Source: Lineus longissimus
Lineage: Eukaryota > Nemertea > Pilidiophora > Heteronemertea > Lineidae
DNA length: 64,000 nt
Direction of reading: 5' to 3'
Assembly (NCBI RefSeq): GCF_910592395.1
Contig: NC_088308.1
Location: 6,587,001-6,651,000, forward strand
The notes below the pieces were generated by a model. It was not told the DNA's origin. It worked only from the letters and a program-made list of their open reading frames with translations, and did not search any database. Made by a program: the position numbers and the translations under genes. This document shows, in pieces, positions 26,701 through 38,781 of this stretch (positions within the stretch are counted from its first letter, which is position 1; each line of letters starts with the position of its first letter).

Positions 26701-29221
26701 AGACGCCCCTTGTGATCCCTGTCAGCACTTAATGATGATCTATCGTCAGAAGCTCCTAAATGAGGCCCATAAAGCAGTAGGCATCAACCGAATTACGCCA
26801 AGCAAGAACGATTGCTCCTTCGATAGCGAAAACAATCACAATGGCTTAATTGGATCCTTGGCGCCTTATTTACCATTTACCATGTTGACCGATATTTGAT
26901 GCAAGAGTTTCCGTCACGAGAGAGGGTGCAGAGCAACAAATTATATTTCTTTAACACGATGCCCACGCTCAATAATTCTGTACAAACGTGTTGAAATGAG
27001 ATAAGGTGTCACTTCTAAATCACTTAAGACACAAATGAAATTAACCGGGTACACTATAAGATACTGCTATGTAATGTAGTAGAAATAACATCATCATATT
27101 TCATTTTGACTGATTTCCGGCCTTCACTGCTACTGATTATAATTGCTTTCTTCTTGCACGAGGTGGCAATCATAATTTTGATTTCTAATTTACCGATGTT
27201 AAACGGCGTCCTGTTTTACGCCAGCTATGAAAACAGAGCAAATTCTAAAACCTCATGAGGGAACACGTCCTTTGAAGAGTCACCGAAGTTAACGTTGGTG
27301 CAGTCCATCATGATTCGTCGTGTACATCATTCTTAGGTCACTCTTATAAAGTTGTTTCTGTTTTAGAAAACCATCGATGGTCGGCCAACACTACTCTGCA
27401 CCTCGTAGAGGTTTATAAGCGAGGTGAAAATCCCTTGGAGCTGTGTAGTATCAATAAATGAGCAAATCACATAGGGCGGAACACATGGTAGTATTGTTTC
27501 CTTCGCGGTGGCGTTAAACTGCAATGGCAAAAACAACGAAGATCGAGAAAGAATTATGTCTACTGGGCATGTTTGGCTACTCGGGATTTGTTCTTTTTCC
27601 CTCGACACCATTATCGATGGATTACAAGTAGGCATATATATTTCGACTGATCGTGATTGCCCGAAGGCAATAATGAACAATACCACTTTGAGATATTACG
27701 GACTCCCTGCTCGGTACTCAGTTTATGGACCAAGATGCTAAAGTTAGGCATGACAACATCAAGCGAACGACTCAAGCCAATTTGCGCCGAGAGCGCGTCA
27801 ATTTATTTCCTTTTATCCGATAACATACGGTGGTACTTATACAGGTCAACGATATTATGTAAACGAAGTTTGTGGTATAATGGACCAAGAGAGGTTGGCT
27901 TTCCATGATTGTCCAAAGTGTAGTAAACAAGGAGATGGCCGACTGTTGTTTGGTTGTTTTGATTCTTCAAAAGTGCGGATAAGTTGCCAATGGTATTTCT
28001 GATACCAAAAGAGTTGAAGAAGGAAACGAAGTACTCCCCTTAGCACCGGGTTGTACTATTGCCAAAGTTTCATTTATTTCTTACATTGCCGAATTTCAAA
28101 AAGCTACCCAATGAATATCTCACAAGAGACAAGACCACAATTGATTTTTAAGCCTTTTAGCAGTTAGATTGTCAATATTTGACCGCGACGCATCAAACAC
28201 TGCGTGGGGTTGTGAATCTGAAATTTTGATATGATATTTCGGACAGTCGGGCAAGTAAATGCTGAAAAGTAAATTGGTAGTTGACCATGGAAATTTTTTG
28301 ATAATGGACAAATTGGACAGACATTGATATTTCCACCTTTTTCAGCCAACTGGCAGAAAAATCTCAAAACACGCCCCCTATTGCCAAATTAGCAAAATTC
28401 AAAATTAGTTCTTTCATCAAATAATTTCTTTATATCTGTAGACTTGCCACAACAAGTATTTTTTCAATATCTCTCCAAATATGTACTTGATAGTTAAAAA
28501 CATACTCGCGTCTAATTGATAGGTCTGGACCCTCCAACCTATGAATATGCATTGGTGGTATTGTCTCACAATGAATTTGAGGCGGTAAAGTGACATGCGT
28601 GTAACTCTTTAATCCGAAACTATAACGAGAAATGCAAATTGAAATGATTTAATTTAATCTAATTGAAATTGAAATACACTGTAATTAATATGTTTTGTTA
28701 AAAATTGAAACACTGAAAGCTTGTACATGTAACTATGTGTAACTTATGAATGTATACGTCGACTTTTATTATTGTCATCTTGTGTAACATTATACAATAC
28801 GGTTTTTGAACTGTTTGATAAAGTTGCAGGCAAGAAATAAACGGAAAATAAACTTTCCTCGATATAAACGGTTATCAGATATCAGACTCTTCATTTTGAG
28901 AGAATCGGTGATGCATCTGGTAAAATTCCGCGCAACCTGATGCTTGTCGAATTGGTAATTTGAAATCCCGCCTCACCATCCACTGAGAGTTGATTTATTA
29001 ATCAATACCACATCTCTTTGAAAAATTTTCTAGCGGCGTAAAACAATTACTCACCGAGCCTAACCTTTGACTAGTTCTTAATGCTACGGGGTGACCCAAA
29101 AAAGATTATTTACTTTTGATTTTAGATAATTTCCAAAATATCAGTCATAAATTCACCAAACTTCGACAACATGTAGCTAAGATGGTTGGTTTTTGGTCTC
29201 CAGTTTATTTGATATCAGTAC
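17705..29221. other. Gene-poor stretch
   Basis: It contains a long G-run (about 18,598-18,617) and the tRNA-like repeat at 21,750-21,960. Short frames (60-107 codons) on both strands have no recognisable motifs or splice context. It could be intergenic or a long intron of an unseen gene. Confidence 0.45.
21750..21960 (+). repeat. tRNA-like head followed by T-rich and ATT-microsatellite tail
   Basis: TTGGTTCAACGGTTAGAGTGCTGGAC (A-box region) and ACGGGTTCGACTCC (B box) sit at tRNA-like spacing. The T-arm pairs in only two or three of five positions and there is no matching acceptor stem. A pyrimidine-rich run and an ATT/ATC microsatellite (21,880-21,935) follow, as in a SINE tail. Confidence 0.5.
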
Positions 29222-29325
29222 CTGCAGAAGTGAATTCTGGGTTCTTCCCGGGATCGAGCCCTGGCCCTCATTGTGCGGTAGCCGGCAGATATGACACCTA
29301 GGCTCTGCGGCTACTAGTCATGGGT
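29222..29325 (-). repeat. tRNA-like SINE fragment, minus strand
   Basis: The minus strand shows GGGCTCGATCCCGGG, a near-perfect B box, about 50 bases after AGTAGCCGCAGAGCCTAGG, a poor A-box-like word. The tail differs from the element at 30,060-30,300. Confidence 0.4.
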
Positions 29326-30059
29326 GGATTATTACTGTGGTCCGAGAGTTTGATCGGTGACCAACGACACACTATTTAACTTTACCAGTTCGCGTCAAAC
29401 TCCTCTTTTTAGGTCTACGAATTCACGAGTACCAGAACCAGAACTTGCTCAGCTGAAGAAGAGCCAAAAAGTGTAATGCCTATTGTGTAACACAGTGGAA
29501 ACGTACTGATTTTAGCTACATGTGGCTGAAATTTGGTAAATTAATTATTAGTCTCATGGGAGTATTATTCAAAATCAAACGCGTATAACATTTTTTGTGT
29601 TACCTAGTACTAACGGCAGCAATTGTTGCAAATGAAAGATGCCAAAAACTCTTCTAAGACAGTCAACCCCTCATCACATTAATCGATTCCCAAAGAAGAA
29701 GATCCTGAATGAATTGGGGCATAAAGCTTCTAACTGGAGACATGGCGCTCACAAAGGAAACGCGGACGATTTGATAGTTTAATCTTTTATCATATACACC
29801 TGCACCTTCCATTATGTCTCCATGGCGACGTGACAATGCGATACAGAAATGTCTCCTAGCTCTCGCCTTTTTATTTCAGCTAATTTCTCAACCAGGGTTT
29901 CTGAAAGATGGGGAAAGGTAAGGTAATCCTATTGAATAATATATTTTTCGATGGTGGCGTAACTCAATGGTAACATAATTATTTTAAATCGGGATGCTTA
30001 TAAAGTTAAAGTTTGGGTTTATATTCTGATATCAACTACGATATAGGTTATCATCCGAC

Positions 30060-30300
30060 TTTACACTTTAACCCCGGTCTGTCCTGAAACCTTTCAGTAG
30101 ACCACAGATGAGCTGCTCAACCAGCGCTAAAATCTGTGCATTTCTGACCGGTATCCATTTATACACCTGGGTGCAGAGAGGCAAGTAAGACAAAGAGACC
30201 TGCCTACAGTCTCACGCCGACAGTGGGGATCGAACCCGGGACCTCTTGACCGCTGGTCGAGAGTCCAAGCCACTACACCACAGCGGCTTATAGCGTAATC
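30060..30300 (-). repeat. tRNA-derived SINE, family 3, minus strand
   Basis: Read on the minus strand, it begins CCGCTGTGGTGTAGTGGCTTGG (A box) and has a perfect GGGTTCGATCCC (B box). It continues into a tail with CACCCAGGTGTATAAATGG. Both boxes are strong, but the flanks do not pair as a tRNA acceptor stem and the sequence continues well past tRNA length. Confidence 0.7.
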
Positions 30301-32940
30301 AAGACATCCATAGCGAATCGCTGCTGTTTTGATGAATAAAAAACTCGGAGACATCTCAGTATTTGAGGTAAATCTCTGTCGAGAACCCAAGAAAAAAGAA
30401 CAGGTTCGTCAGATGGAATGTTTTCTGTATTTATTACTAAGTGTCTCCCCCACAGGCCTATACCCCTCCCACTATTTTGCGAAGTACATTTACTGGTCAT
30501 CCTTATCAGACGACTGGCTGAAATAGCAGGCTATTCCCCATGTCTGGCAATTGACCTTCTATATTAGTCAGCGAGATCAAAGAATGAGAGATAATGTACC
30601 GCATCCGATATGGCCAGGCAGGTCAATACGAAATAATCTCTTTATTGGACCAAAGAGAACGCACGTGATCATGGATGGTGAGGTCAAACTATGTCAACTT
30701 TTGGATCTATGTCAGTTATGTTTTCAATACCACCAAGTCGATATGCAATTGGTGGTTGATTTGATACGTCTGTGGGTTATTGTTCTAACGTATTGTAAAA
30801 CACCACCACGTTTTATTCATTGCTAGTTAGTTAGCTTTTTCTGATGATATAAGTAATGCCAATCATACCCAAACAAATCCATTCAACTAAGAGAGTAGCT
30901 TCACGGCAAGTATGGCTCACTATAATGCCACGGAAAAAAATCGGCGAGAACGGAATCGGTCACCAGCAGTTTCCATGGTTCACCATGACCGCCCCTGGGT
31001 TTTTCTCATGACCCGGGGCATGATACATGGCGTTTGCTGTTGTAAATTAGTTTCCTTCGACACACAACTGGGAAAAATAAGGCTTCTCTGCCATGCTTTC
31101 TCATCACGTTGTGTTTGCACTGTACAGAGACTACGGGCTACTGCCACATCGCTCGCTTCCTGTCTTAAATTAAACCCATATTGGAACGGCGGCCATGTTT
31201 ACTCAGGCTCCCTTGCGAGATCTCATGGCAGGATGTGATCCATTGGATCAAGTCTCCAGGATGCTGTATCATCTTCCATATGTAAACAATTGTGTGTTCT
31301 GACAAATATTATATATTTCTATCATGGGGGTTTCATATAACGTCGCGGCATTTGGAAGCAGTTGGATGTGTCCAAGCCCTTGTGTCCAATCGCCTTTGGT
31401 TCAAAATGCTGCTCTCGACCGAAGTGTCAATAGAAATGAATACGTTATTTCCGATTGCTTGATACGATGTCGCTCACCCCTAGATGTATTTTGGTGAAAT
31501 TAATCGCTGGCGGCTGTTTGGTTGGGATTAACAAAACACATTGTCTCAGTAGCAATATTTCAGGAAAAAAAGGAGCGTTTGAGGCCAGATGACATCGGAC
31601 TTGCTGAGAAAGCTAGCACTGTTCTCGGTAGTGCGAGTAGCCACATCATGTTTTTTACGTCTCATCAGTTCAATATATATTGTCACTTAAAGGAAGCATA
31701 TAACCATCAGAGTCAGAATGATTATTTATATGTTGTTGCATTAAATGGCTTGGCTGAACTTTAACAATTCAAATGATAAAGTAGTTTACACAAAAGATGG
31801 CTCGAAATATCGACCCTCCCGATTTTTCACGTGTTCATTATTCTGAATCAGCCATAAACAATTCGAGCACTCCCCGACCCCTCCCATCCGACTTCAAATT
31901 TCGATTCAGCGGCGACGACTTTGGGTGTAAACTTGTATATGATTTATGCAATTATTGCTAAATAACAACAAGTTGTATTTACTAAAAAAGTATAGTATTT
32001 CTTTACCTTCAAATGACCCTTATTATAAATTGTTGTAGCCTGTCAGTAACCCCCAAGCGCGTTATCCCTGCATTTCATTGACAACCTCAATATGACCCCC
32101 ATGAAGCGAAGTGCGCGATATCAACAACATTATCTAATTCTTGATTTCATAACTTTAATTGATATTATTTGATTGACTTTCTGACCCCTATTATTGACAT
32201 ACGCAAGTTGTTATGTAATTTACACAGAGTGAATGGAATCATGTTTTAGTGGCAATTAAAAAGAAGTCCAAAAAAATTACCTTTGTGTTTTCAATGAAGT
32301 TCTTGGCGATAAGTAACGGGATGATGGCTAGATAGAGGAGGGCGAAGTAGGGTCCTATAATGTCTCCCTTTTTCAAATTACATGTAGTCAAGGAGAAATA
32401 GATAAAGTCATCTTTATTCATGTCATCTTTCGACAGCTTGTACTGAGCATACGTGTAGGCAACTCACGATTTACCACCATAATTCGTAGAAAAAGTGCCC
32501 TTTAAGGATTCAGATGCCCTTGGGTTGAAATACCAATTTTACTTTGTGGAAAACCTAAGCGACTGCATTGATGAGGACGGAGACACTCCTCCTGGACTAA
32601 GTTCGACGAACTATGCTGTTGAGGATATGGGTGTGTCGTAGAAAACAAGCCGCACTCGTCCTTTGTAACTCATAACTGATCTACAGGTTACCAAAACATA
32701 GTCAGTTGATTCAAGTCATCAATAGCCTTCCCATTGGTCGTAGATTTGGACCTGCAGTGTAGATTATTCTCGCGGTTTCGCAAATAACCTAGAATCGCGA
32801 AAACAAGAATCGTCAAAAACAATTTTTTTGTGGAAAAACCGAATGAAATGTCGTTAATCCGCCCAAATAACAATCGTGATTAGGATTTTTTCAGAAATTA
32901 TCACGAATCGCAAAAGCAGAGAAGCCCAAAAATATAGCGG
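30301..32940. other. Intergenic, nothing recognised
   Basis: Frames of about 90-108 codons at 30,551-31,238 show no family resemblance. No repeat structure is visible by eye. Confidence 0.45.
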
Positions 32941-32947
32941 TTTTTAA

Positions 32948-33573
32948 CGCTGAAAGGGTGGATGTCGTCCTGGGTGCCGACAAATGGTACCAAGGTTCGA
33001 GATCGACTGGACAATAAGCACCCTGGGTGCCATTACACTAGACAAACAGCACCCAGCTTCTTTTTTCCTGGCTTACGGATCTTTAGGGACGAGGACGTTT
33101 CTTGCAATCTCGTTTAATCTCGCGCCGTGGTACTGGTACATATCGACTGATTGTCAAGACAAATACGCAGCAAATCCGTTCATTTTGTCATCACACAATT
33201 TTTCATTCTCTGAATAATATCCCTATAAATGTGCTTTCAAAGACCTATATGTATTGTCTTATTGCACCTTATTTTTTGTTATCTGTACAACGGAAAGTAG
33301 TACGAATAAACATATATATATATATAGGCCTAAAGGCGTTTTTTTCTGTTAATCTGTTCTTTTTATTTCGCGCACTGCTAATGCCGCAAGTACACGGCGC
33401 GAGATAAAACGAGATTGCAAGAAACGTCCTCGTCCCTAAGATCTGTAAGCCAGGCAAAAAGAAGCTGGGTGCTGTTTGTCTAGTGTAATAGCACACAGGG
33501 TGCTTATTGTCCAGTCGATCTCGAACCTGGGTACCATTTGTCGGCACCCAGGACGACATCGACCCTTTCAGCG
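32948..33573. mobile_element. Foldback transposable element with 182-bp inverted arms and 7-bp target duplication
   Basis: Arms 32948-33129 and 33393-33573 are reverse complements at about 95% identity by eye. Termini are CGCTGAAAGGG and CCCTTTCAGCG. The flanks carry TTTTTAA directly repeated (32941-32947 and 33574-33580), a likely target-site duplication. The 263-bp spacer is unrelated and non-coding, with a short TA run. The element is non-autonomous; its superfamily is not assignable by eye. Confidence 0.9.
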
Positions 33574-34133
33574 TTTTTAACAGCTGCTTTGTTTAAGCTT
33601 GTTATGGCCTACACATATACAACCGTCATGCATTTTCACATGTTAACAGCTGTGCAAACTCATTCAAATCAATACTTTGCATATTTCCACTTGTTCAAAT
33701 TCATGGTATAGGGCATTTTTGAAAACTACATATTTAACGAAGGTGTTGCTTGGCCTTGGTCTAGAAACAGGTTTTCGAGCCAGCCATGGATTTAACATTC
33801 AAACCTCAGAACGTTGACCTGTTGAGCACTACCGATGACATGCCGTGTCTATATGAAGGAAGGCTTATACCCGTGATTATATTTGATATTACATATGATT
33901 AAGAGGGATACTAGGAACTTTCAAAGCAATTAAAGGATATTGGCCTACACTATCTGGATCCTCACTGATTAATGCTTTGGATATTGTCCTCTTCAACGCA
34001 ATGACACGGTTTAACGAAAAACACGATACGACATTAAACCCGAATTGAAACACGGAAAAACGGGAAAACGGACTCAACGCTCCCAATACATCTAATGGAA
34101 CTGGGATCTCTCTGATATTCCAAGCCAGGCAAA

Positions 34134-37100
34134 ATGTCTCTGTTTAAAAGAACCAGGAAGGCCTCTGATACAGTACCAATCGATCCGGCATCGACTGATA
34201 GCCAACCGGGCCTTTTACAACGTATCCGCAATGGGTAAGCGATGGAATTTATCTTTGGCTTTGTGGATGTTTTTGATATCTAATCGATTTCAAAGCTAAT
34301 GAAGATACTAATACCTGTACCATGGCCGTTTGATACCGTTTGCTTGGCAATACCTCGACCCATGCCAGCAATGACGTTGTGAAGTTCGAGTCTTGCTATT
34401 TGTATGCAATTCTTAAACCAGTGGGAGCGTATCTACGTTGCCCGGCACTTATCTTCTTCCGGTGTGTTCCGGGCTATAATTACTTTCCACGAGCCTTTAT
34501 GCATTGGCCACCGAGATGCAAACAGTTGGTTGGAAAATAATAACCCCTGACCATACGGCACCCAAGGAGGGGGAGGCTTATACATGTACATCCATTTCAG
34601 CTCTAATATACATTATTTATCGCAATGCTATCTCATCGATGCCATGATGGGACACTCTTTGGACTTACAAATGGTGTTCTTCATAGAGATAGTAAAATTG
34701 AGTGGAATTGATTGAGATGGTGCCCTGGTAGCAGATGTGTCTGCTAAGTGATTGATTCCAAGTCTCAAGAACCACGAGTACTCTACATTCACCGATCTAA
34801 GACCGGTTGTTAATTATCCTTTCGATCAATTTGCTCTTCGTCTATTTCATTAGAAAACTATTGTTCTGAAAGTGTTCGAGGTTTTTCCAATGTTGTTTCA
34901 AACTGTTTGAATGTAGAACAACGCGTTATTGGTTATGTATGGCAAGCACACGGACTGGTGTGGGCAACATTTCTCGTCGCCCAAATGCAACTGAGATCGG
35001 ACTTCACGTCCCTCACATAACAACACAACATAATAATTTCCATTATTGTCATAGTTACGGGTATTAGATACCCTCAATTCGGTATCAGTTCCTTAATTAT
35101 TTTCTTTTACAGACTGCCACGCCTCACCACAATCGTTACCAGACTAAAAGACATTCAGAGAAGCAAAGGACTGGTTGCTTTCTGCTTTTTCCTGGCGGTG
35201 TACACAGACTGTTCGACTATCAACCTCGTCCAATCCTTGGCCCCAGCCGTACTAAAGAAGTTCTACTACACAAGAGATTGCAATTGCTCAGGAAGTTTCA
35301 AGAACTACAACAGGTTTGCGTTTATACCGACATAGCTCGCTTCAAAAAATCATCAGAATAAGCGAGAGGCCATGAGATAGGCAAACAGAACCAAAGTGTT
35401 TTACTTTACTTCAGCCTGTTGGATGGAATTTTTCATGTGAAACTTCGACCACACGTTCCCATATTCCCTAAGATCGGAGTGCCAAGCTAGATAAATAAAT
35501 TCGATCTAGAACAATGGAGTGGGTTTCCTCAGAGATCATAGGATCGAAGAACTCTGAACTCAGAAATATGAGATCCTCGCCATACTCGTAGGTTATTGCT
35601 AGTGTTTTGATCCTCTAAACTAAGGTGGTTTAGCCATTGATTGTTGCGGCAACTCCATTGCCATCTGCCTGATCTCTTCAATGTTACTCAACTTCATGCG
35701 AAGATGATAGATGGCAATAATAATAGTTTGCACAGAAACCAATTGTGATCACCTCCCTTTACCGTAGACATGTTCTGATGATATGAAGAAGCAAGAGTAA
35801 CATTACTGATTTGTTCTGTCAAAGTGTGATTGTTTTTCTTTATTTCCAGCGGCACGGCGGTACATACTCCAGTCATTCCGCCAAACAATCACCCCGCAAA
35901 ACATTTGATCGGGGGCAAGGAATATCCTGCGTACTTCTGCCAAGAAAGAACACGATATGACTGCATCACGGAGCCTGAGATTATGACACGAAATGCTATG
36001 ATGGTTGGGGCACTAGCTTCAATTGGTCCTCTAGTGGAACTGGTACTTACACCTTTGGTGAAATTCCTCTGTTTAAAATTCGGCTACCAATTTTTCCTAC
36101 TCGGTGCTGGCATTCTCCAATTTGGCGGGAGCTGGCTTTTCATGTTTGCAAAGGAGCATAGCCATCTGATGATAGCCAGGGGTGGATTTCAAGGGACTGT
36201 GTCGACTATTGTATGCATTGCGGGGCCCCTCATGGTCGCTGAGACATTTGGAGAGAGTGGGAAGATGAAAGTACTAGGTCTTGTGTACGCAATGGCGCAT
36301 CCACTGTCGGCGATGACGATCAGCCCTCCGGGGAACGGTGGTTTCCAGCTCGTGGGACCGTACATACCCTTCGGGATTGCAGCAGCATTAGGCTTCGTCA
36401 GTCTACTTATAATTCTAACCGTTTTGACGGGGGAGAGATTCAAAGGTCATGGAGATCAAGAACATTACGAGGAGTTACATGATGAAGTACTTGACTGTGT
36501 TAGCGCCTTTTGGAAATATCATGACCACAAAGGCAAATCTCATGGGCGGTCATCATCGATTGAGGTTCAACAGGAAGCACTCCATGAGATAGGGGATGAA
36601 AGTTCCTCAAACGGTAACAGTGATGATGAAACTTCGTATCAGACAAAGCGAGGAAAACACGCATTGGCGAAAGATAGCTATGCCGTGGCGAAAGCTACCA
36701 ATAATACCACACCAAAACAGGCCAAGGGTAGCACTGAGGCGTTGACTTCATTCCATCACACGAAATCATATGGAACCTACGAAGAAAATAAAAGTGACAT
36801 TACCGATGGTCATCACAGCAAGATACCCAACTCGAATGAGATTGTTGTGCCCATAAATGACAAGTCCAAGAAAGTCACAGCAGGAAAGTGGTGTGGTAAC
36901 TGGGTCATTCTATCGGACAAGTACGTCCTGGTTGTATTAGTAACGTCCTTCTTCGAGTGCGTCGCGGTGAGCTGCATTGCTGCAACTTCGCCAAACTGGC
37001 TAATCAACGTTGCTCTTGCCGAGCAGTACCAAGTAGGCGTGGTCTTCGGACTATGCGGGGTCGTCCAGTTAATTCTGAATCTAACGGTTGGCATGATAGT

Positions 37101-37479
37101 GACCAAGGGTCGGTTATGGTTTGTACTCTTCGCCTGTATTCCTCTGCTCGCCGCAGCTCTGTTCATCTATCCCAATTTGTCGTCAGTGTGGTGGGCTCTA
37201 ATCCCCGAGATGTTTTACAGGTCAGCTGCAGGTATCATTTTCGGGATAACTTCGAAAATGCTGTCGATACACTTATCGAAAGAATATCGGGCCGAGAGTA
37301 ATGTGGTGGGTATGGCGTGTTTTGCTGCTGTTACCACGTCTGGGTATGCATGCGGAGCCCTTACTGGTGGCATCCTAATATTCTACGACGTGACGTTGAT
37401 CAACATCTATCTTCCACTTGGAGTATTTATGATAGGGTGCACCGTAGGGCCCTATTACATGGTGGAATACAACGTGTAA
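34134..37479 (+). CDS. SLC18-like (vesicular amine transporter-like) major facilitator transporter, 3 exons
   Basis: Exons are 34134-34234, 35113-35313 and 35850-37479 with GT-AG borders, both introns in phase 2, giving 643 residues. The fold is a 12-helix major facilitator. TM1 (residues ~53-81) contains Asp66, which aligns with the amine-binding Asp of VMAT TM1. A luminal loop with Cys and an N-C-S glycosylation site follows, then TM2-TM6 with the family's IAR-GGFQG motif near residue 210. TM7-TM12 start near residue 460. The helix layout and motif order match SLC18 (VMAT/VAChT). Two things are odd. A ~155-residue polar loop rich in His, Ser, Lys and acidic residues (~295-449) separates the two six-helix halves, where classical VMATs have a short linker. 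The TM10 Asp essential in VMAT/VAChT is replaced by a hydrophobic stretch (GIIFGITSK). The substrate is therefore unknown and I would not call it a monoamine carrier. The start ATG was chosen because its short exon ends in a good donor in the right phase; further 5' exons are possible. Confidence 0.85.
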
Positions 37480-37519
37480 TCCAACGATAGTTTTGTATGT
37501 ACATGTATGACCACATAGG

Positions 37520-37525
37520 AATAAA
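37520..37525 (+). terminator. AATAAA polyadenylation signal of the SLC18-like gene
   Basis: A canonical AATAAA lies about 40 bases after the TAA stop. It implies a very short 3' UTR. Confidence 0.6.
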
Positions 37526-37837
37526 TATATTCTTGCCATACTACGCATTTCTTCCGACGTCATGTTTGTAAAAGGATGTTGTCTGCTAGCGTTATAAAAC
37601 GTGCATACTGAGGCGGATTTTATGAACCATCCCATTGGCAGGCAAAGACTTACGCTTTCTGTGTTTTGCCAAGCTGGAAACCACTATTCATGGTATAACA
37701 ATGAAAAACTTTAATTAAAGCCACAAGCCATGGGGAATAAGAAAGATATCGCTCGATTGCGGGTAAAATTGGTAATCGCTGGGTATAACTATTCATCGCA
37801 AGTACCAGGTACCTGCGATGACACCACAGCAAACCAA

Positions 37838-38781
37838 GGAGGATACCGCGGTGATGTCATATCACGTGATCACATCCCATATTAGTGATCGCTATGGCCA
37901 ATCAGATTCAGTCTACTGACAGCACCAGCATTGAACACATCTCCACGTCCCACTGTCTGGTGCGCTCCTGTACACAAAAACACCAATAGACATGAAATAT
38001 TGCAATACCAAGTATGGATTCTTCCTGTGTAAAATAAAATTTACAGAGCAGATTAACTTCCACGAGTAAAAAAGACGTTTGGCGTGGCCAAAGTGCGGAA
38101 ATAATGCCTCCGCTAAAATACACTACGAAATACACTAGGCAATGCACTACGCGATACGCGGTAGAGATGCAGTTGAGTTTGTTATTGTTTTGACTTAGAA
38201 GCCCGGCCATATCATAATATATTCATGTATTCATGAAGTATAAACTCATTTCTGTCCCACACAACTCAAAGAACAGTCAATTTCTCCTTTAATCATCACC
38301 GAAAACGCGATATCCGCAGGAAGATTTCGTTCTAGTGTCCGAAAATGCATGATCTTACAGGGGCGCTAACTCGACAAATAGAGGGGATCTATTGGGATCT
38401 ATGCGAGTTTTAGGTCCTACAGGTCTCGAACTTGTAAAATCTGTAAACATGCCTCCAAATCCCATTATGATAATGAAGAGATTGCCCCATATCTTGGAGA
38501 CTGTTTTGAAACCATCGCTAATTTTGGAAGATCGGTGCCCGGCTATTTGGTTTTAAAAACCCTATTTTTCCCCATCAAAACAGCACTTTTCATTATTCAA
38601 ATGATAACTTATTGTCTGAAGACTTATTTCATAGCAGAAAAGTACTAATAACTCTGATTTGATGCGAAAAATCTAACTTTGTTTGATGACTTGATTTTCC
38701 CTTGGCCGTGGATCGAGTTTGTTTACAATATGCAGCGCCATCTTGGAAAAGCCGTGACGTCACCGCGGTATCCTCCTTGAC
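37838..38781. mobile_element. Possible DNA-transposon remnant with inverted GGAGGATACCGCGGTGA ends
   Basis: AAGGAGGATACCGCGGTGATGTCA near 37838 is repeated inverted (TGACGTCACCGCGGTATCCTCCTT) near 38758-38781, with one mismatch in 24 bases. Weaker similarity extends outward (CAGCAAAC / GTTTGCTG). No transposase frame lies between. It sits between the SLC18-like gene and the protease gene. Confidence 0.55.

Noticed and set aside
30127-30390. 87-codon minus-strand frame
   Set aside because: It is the translation of a tRNA-derived SINE (B box inside the frame), not a gene.
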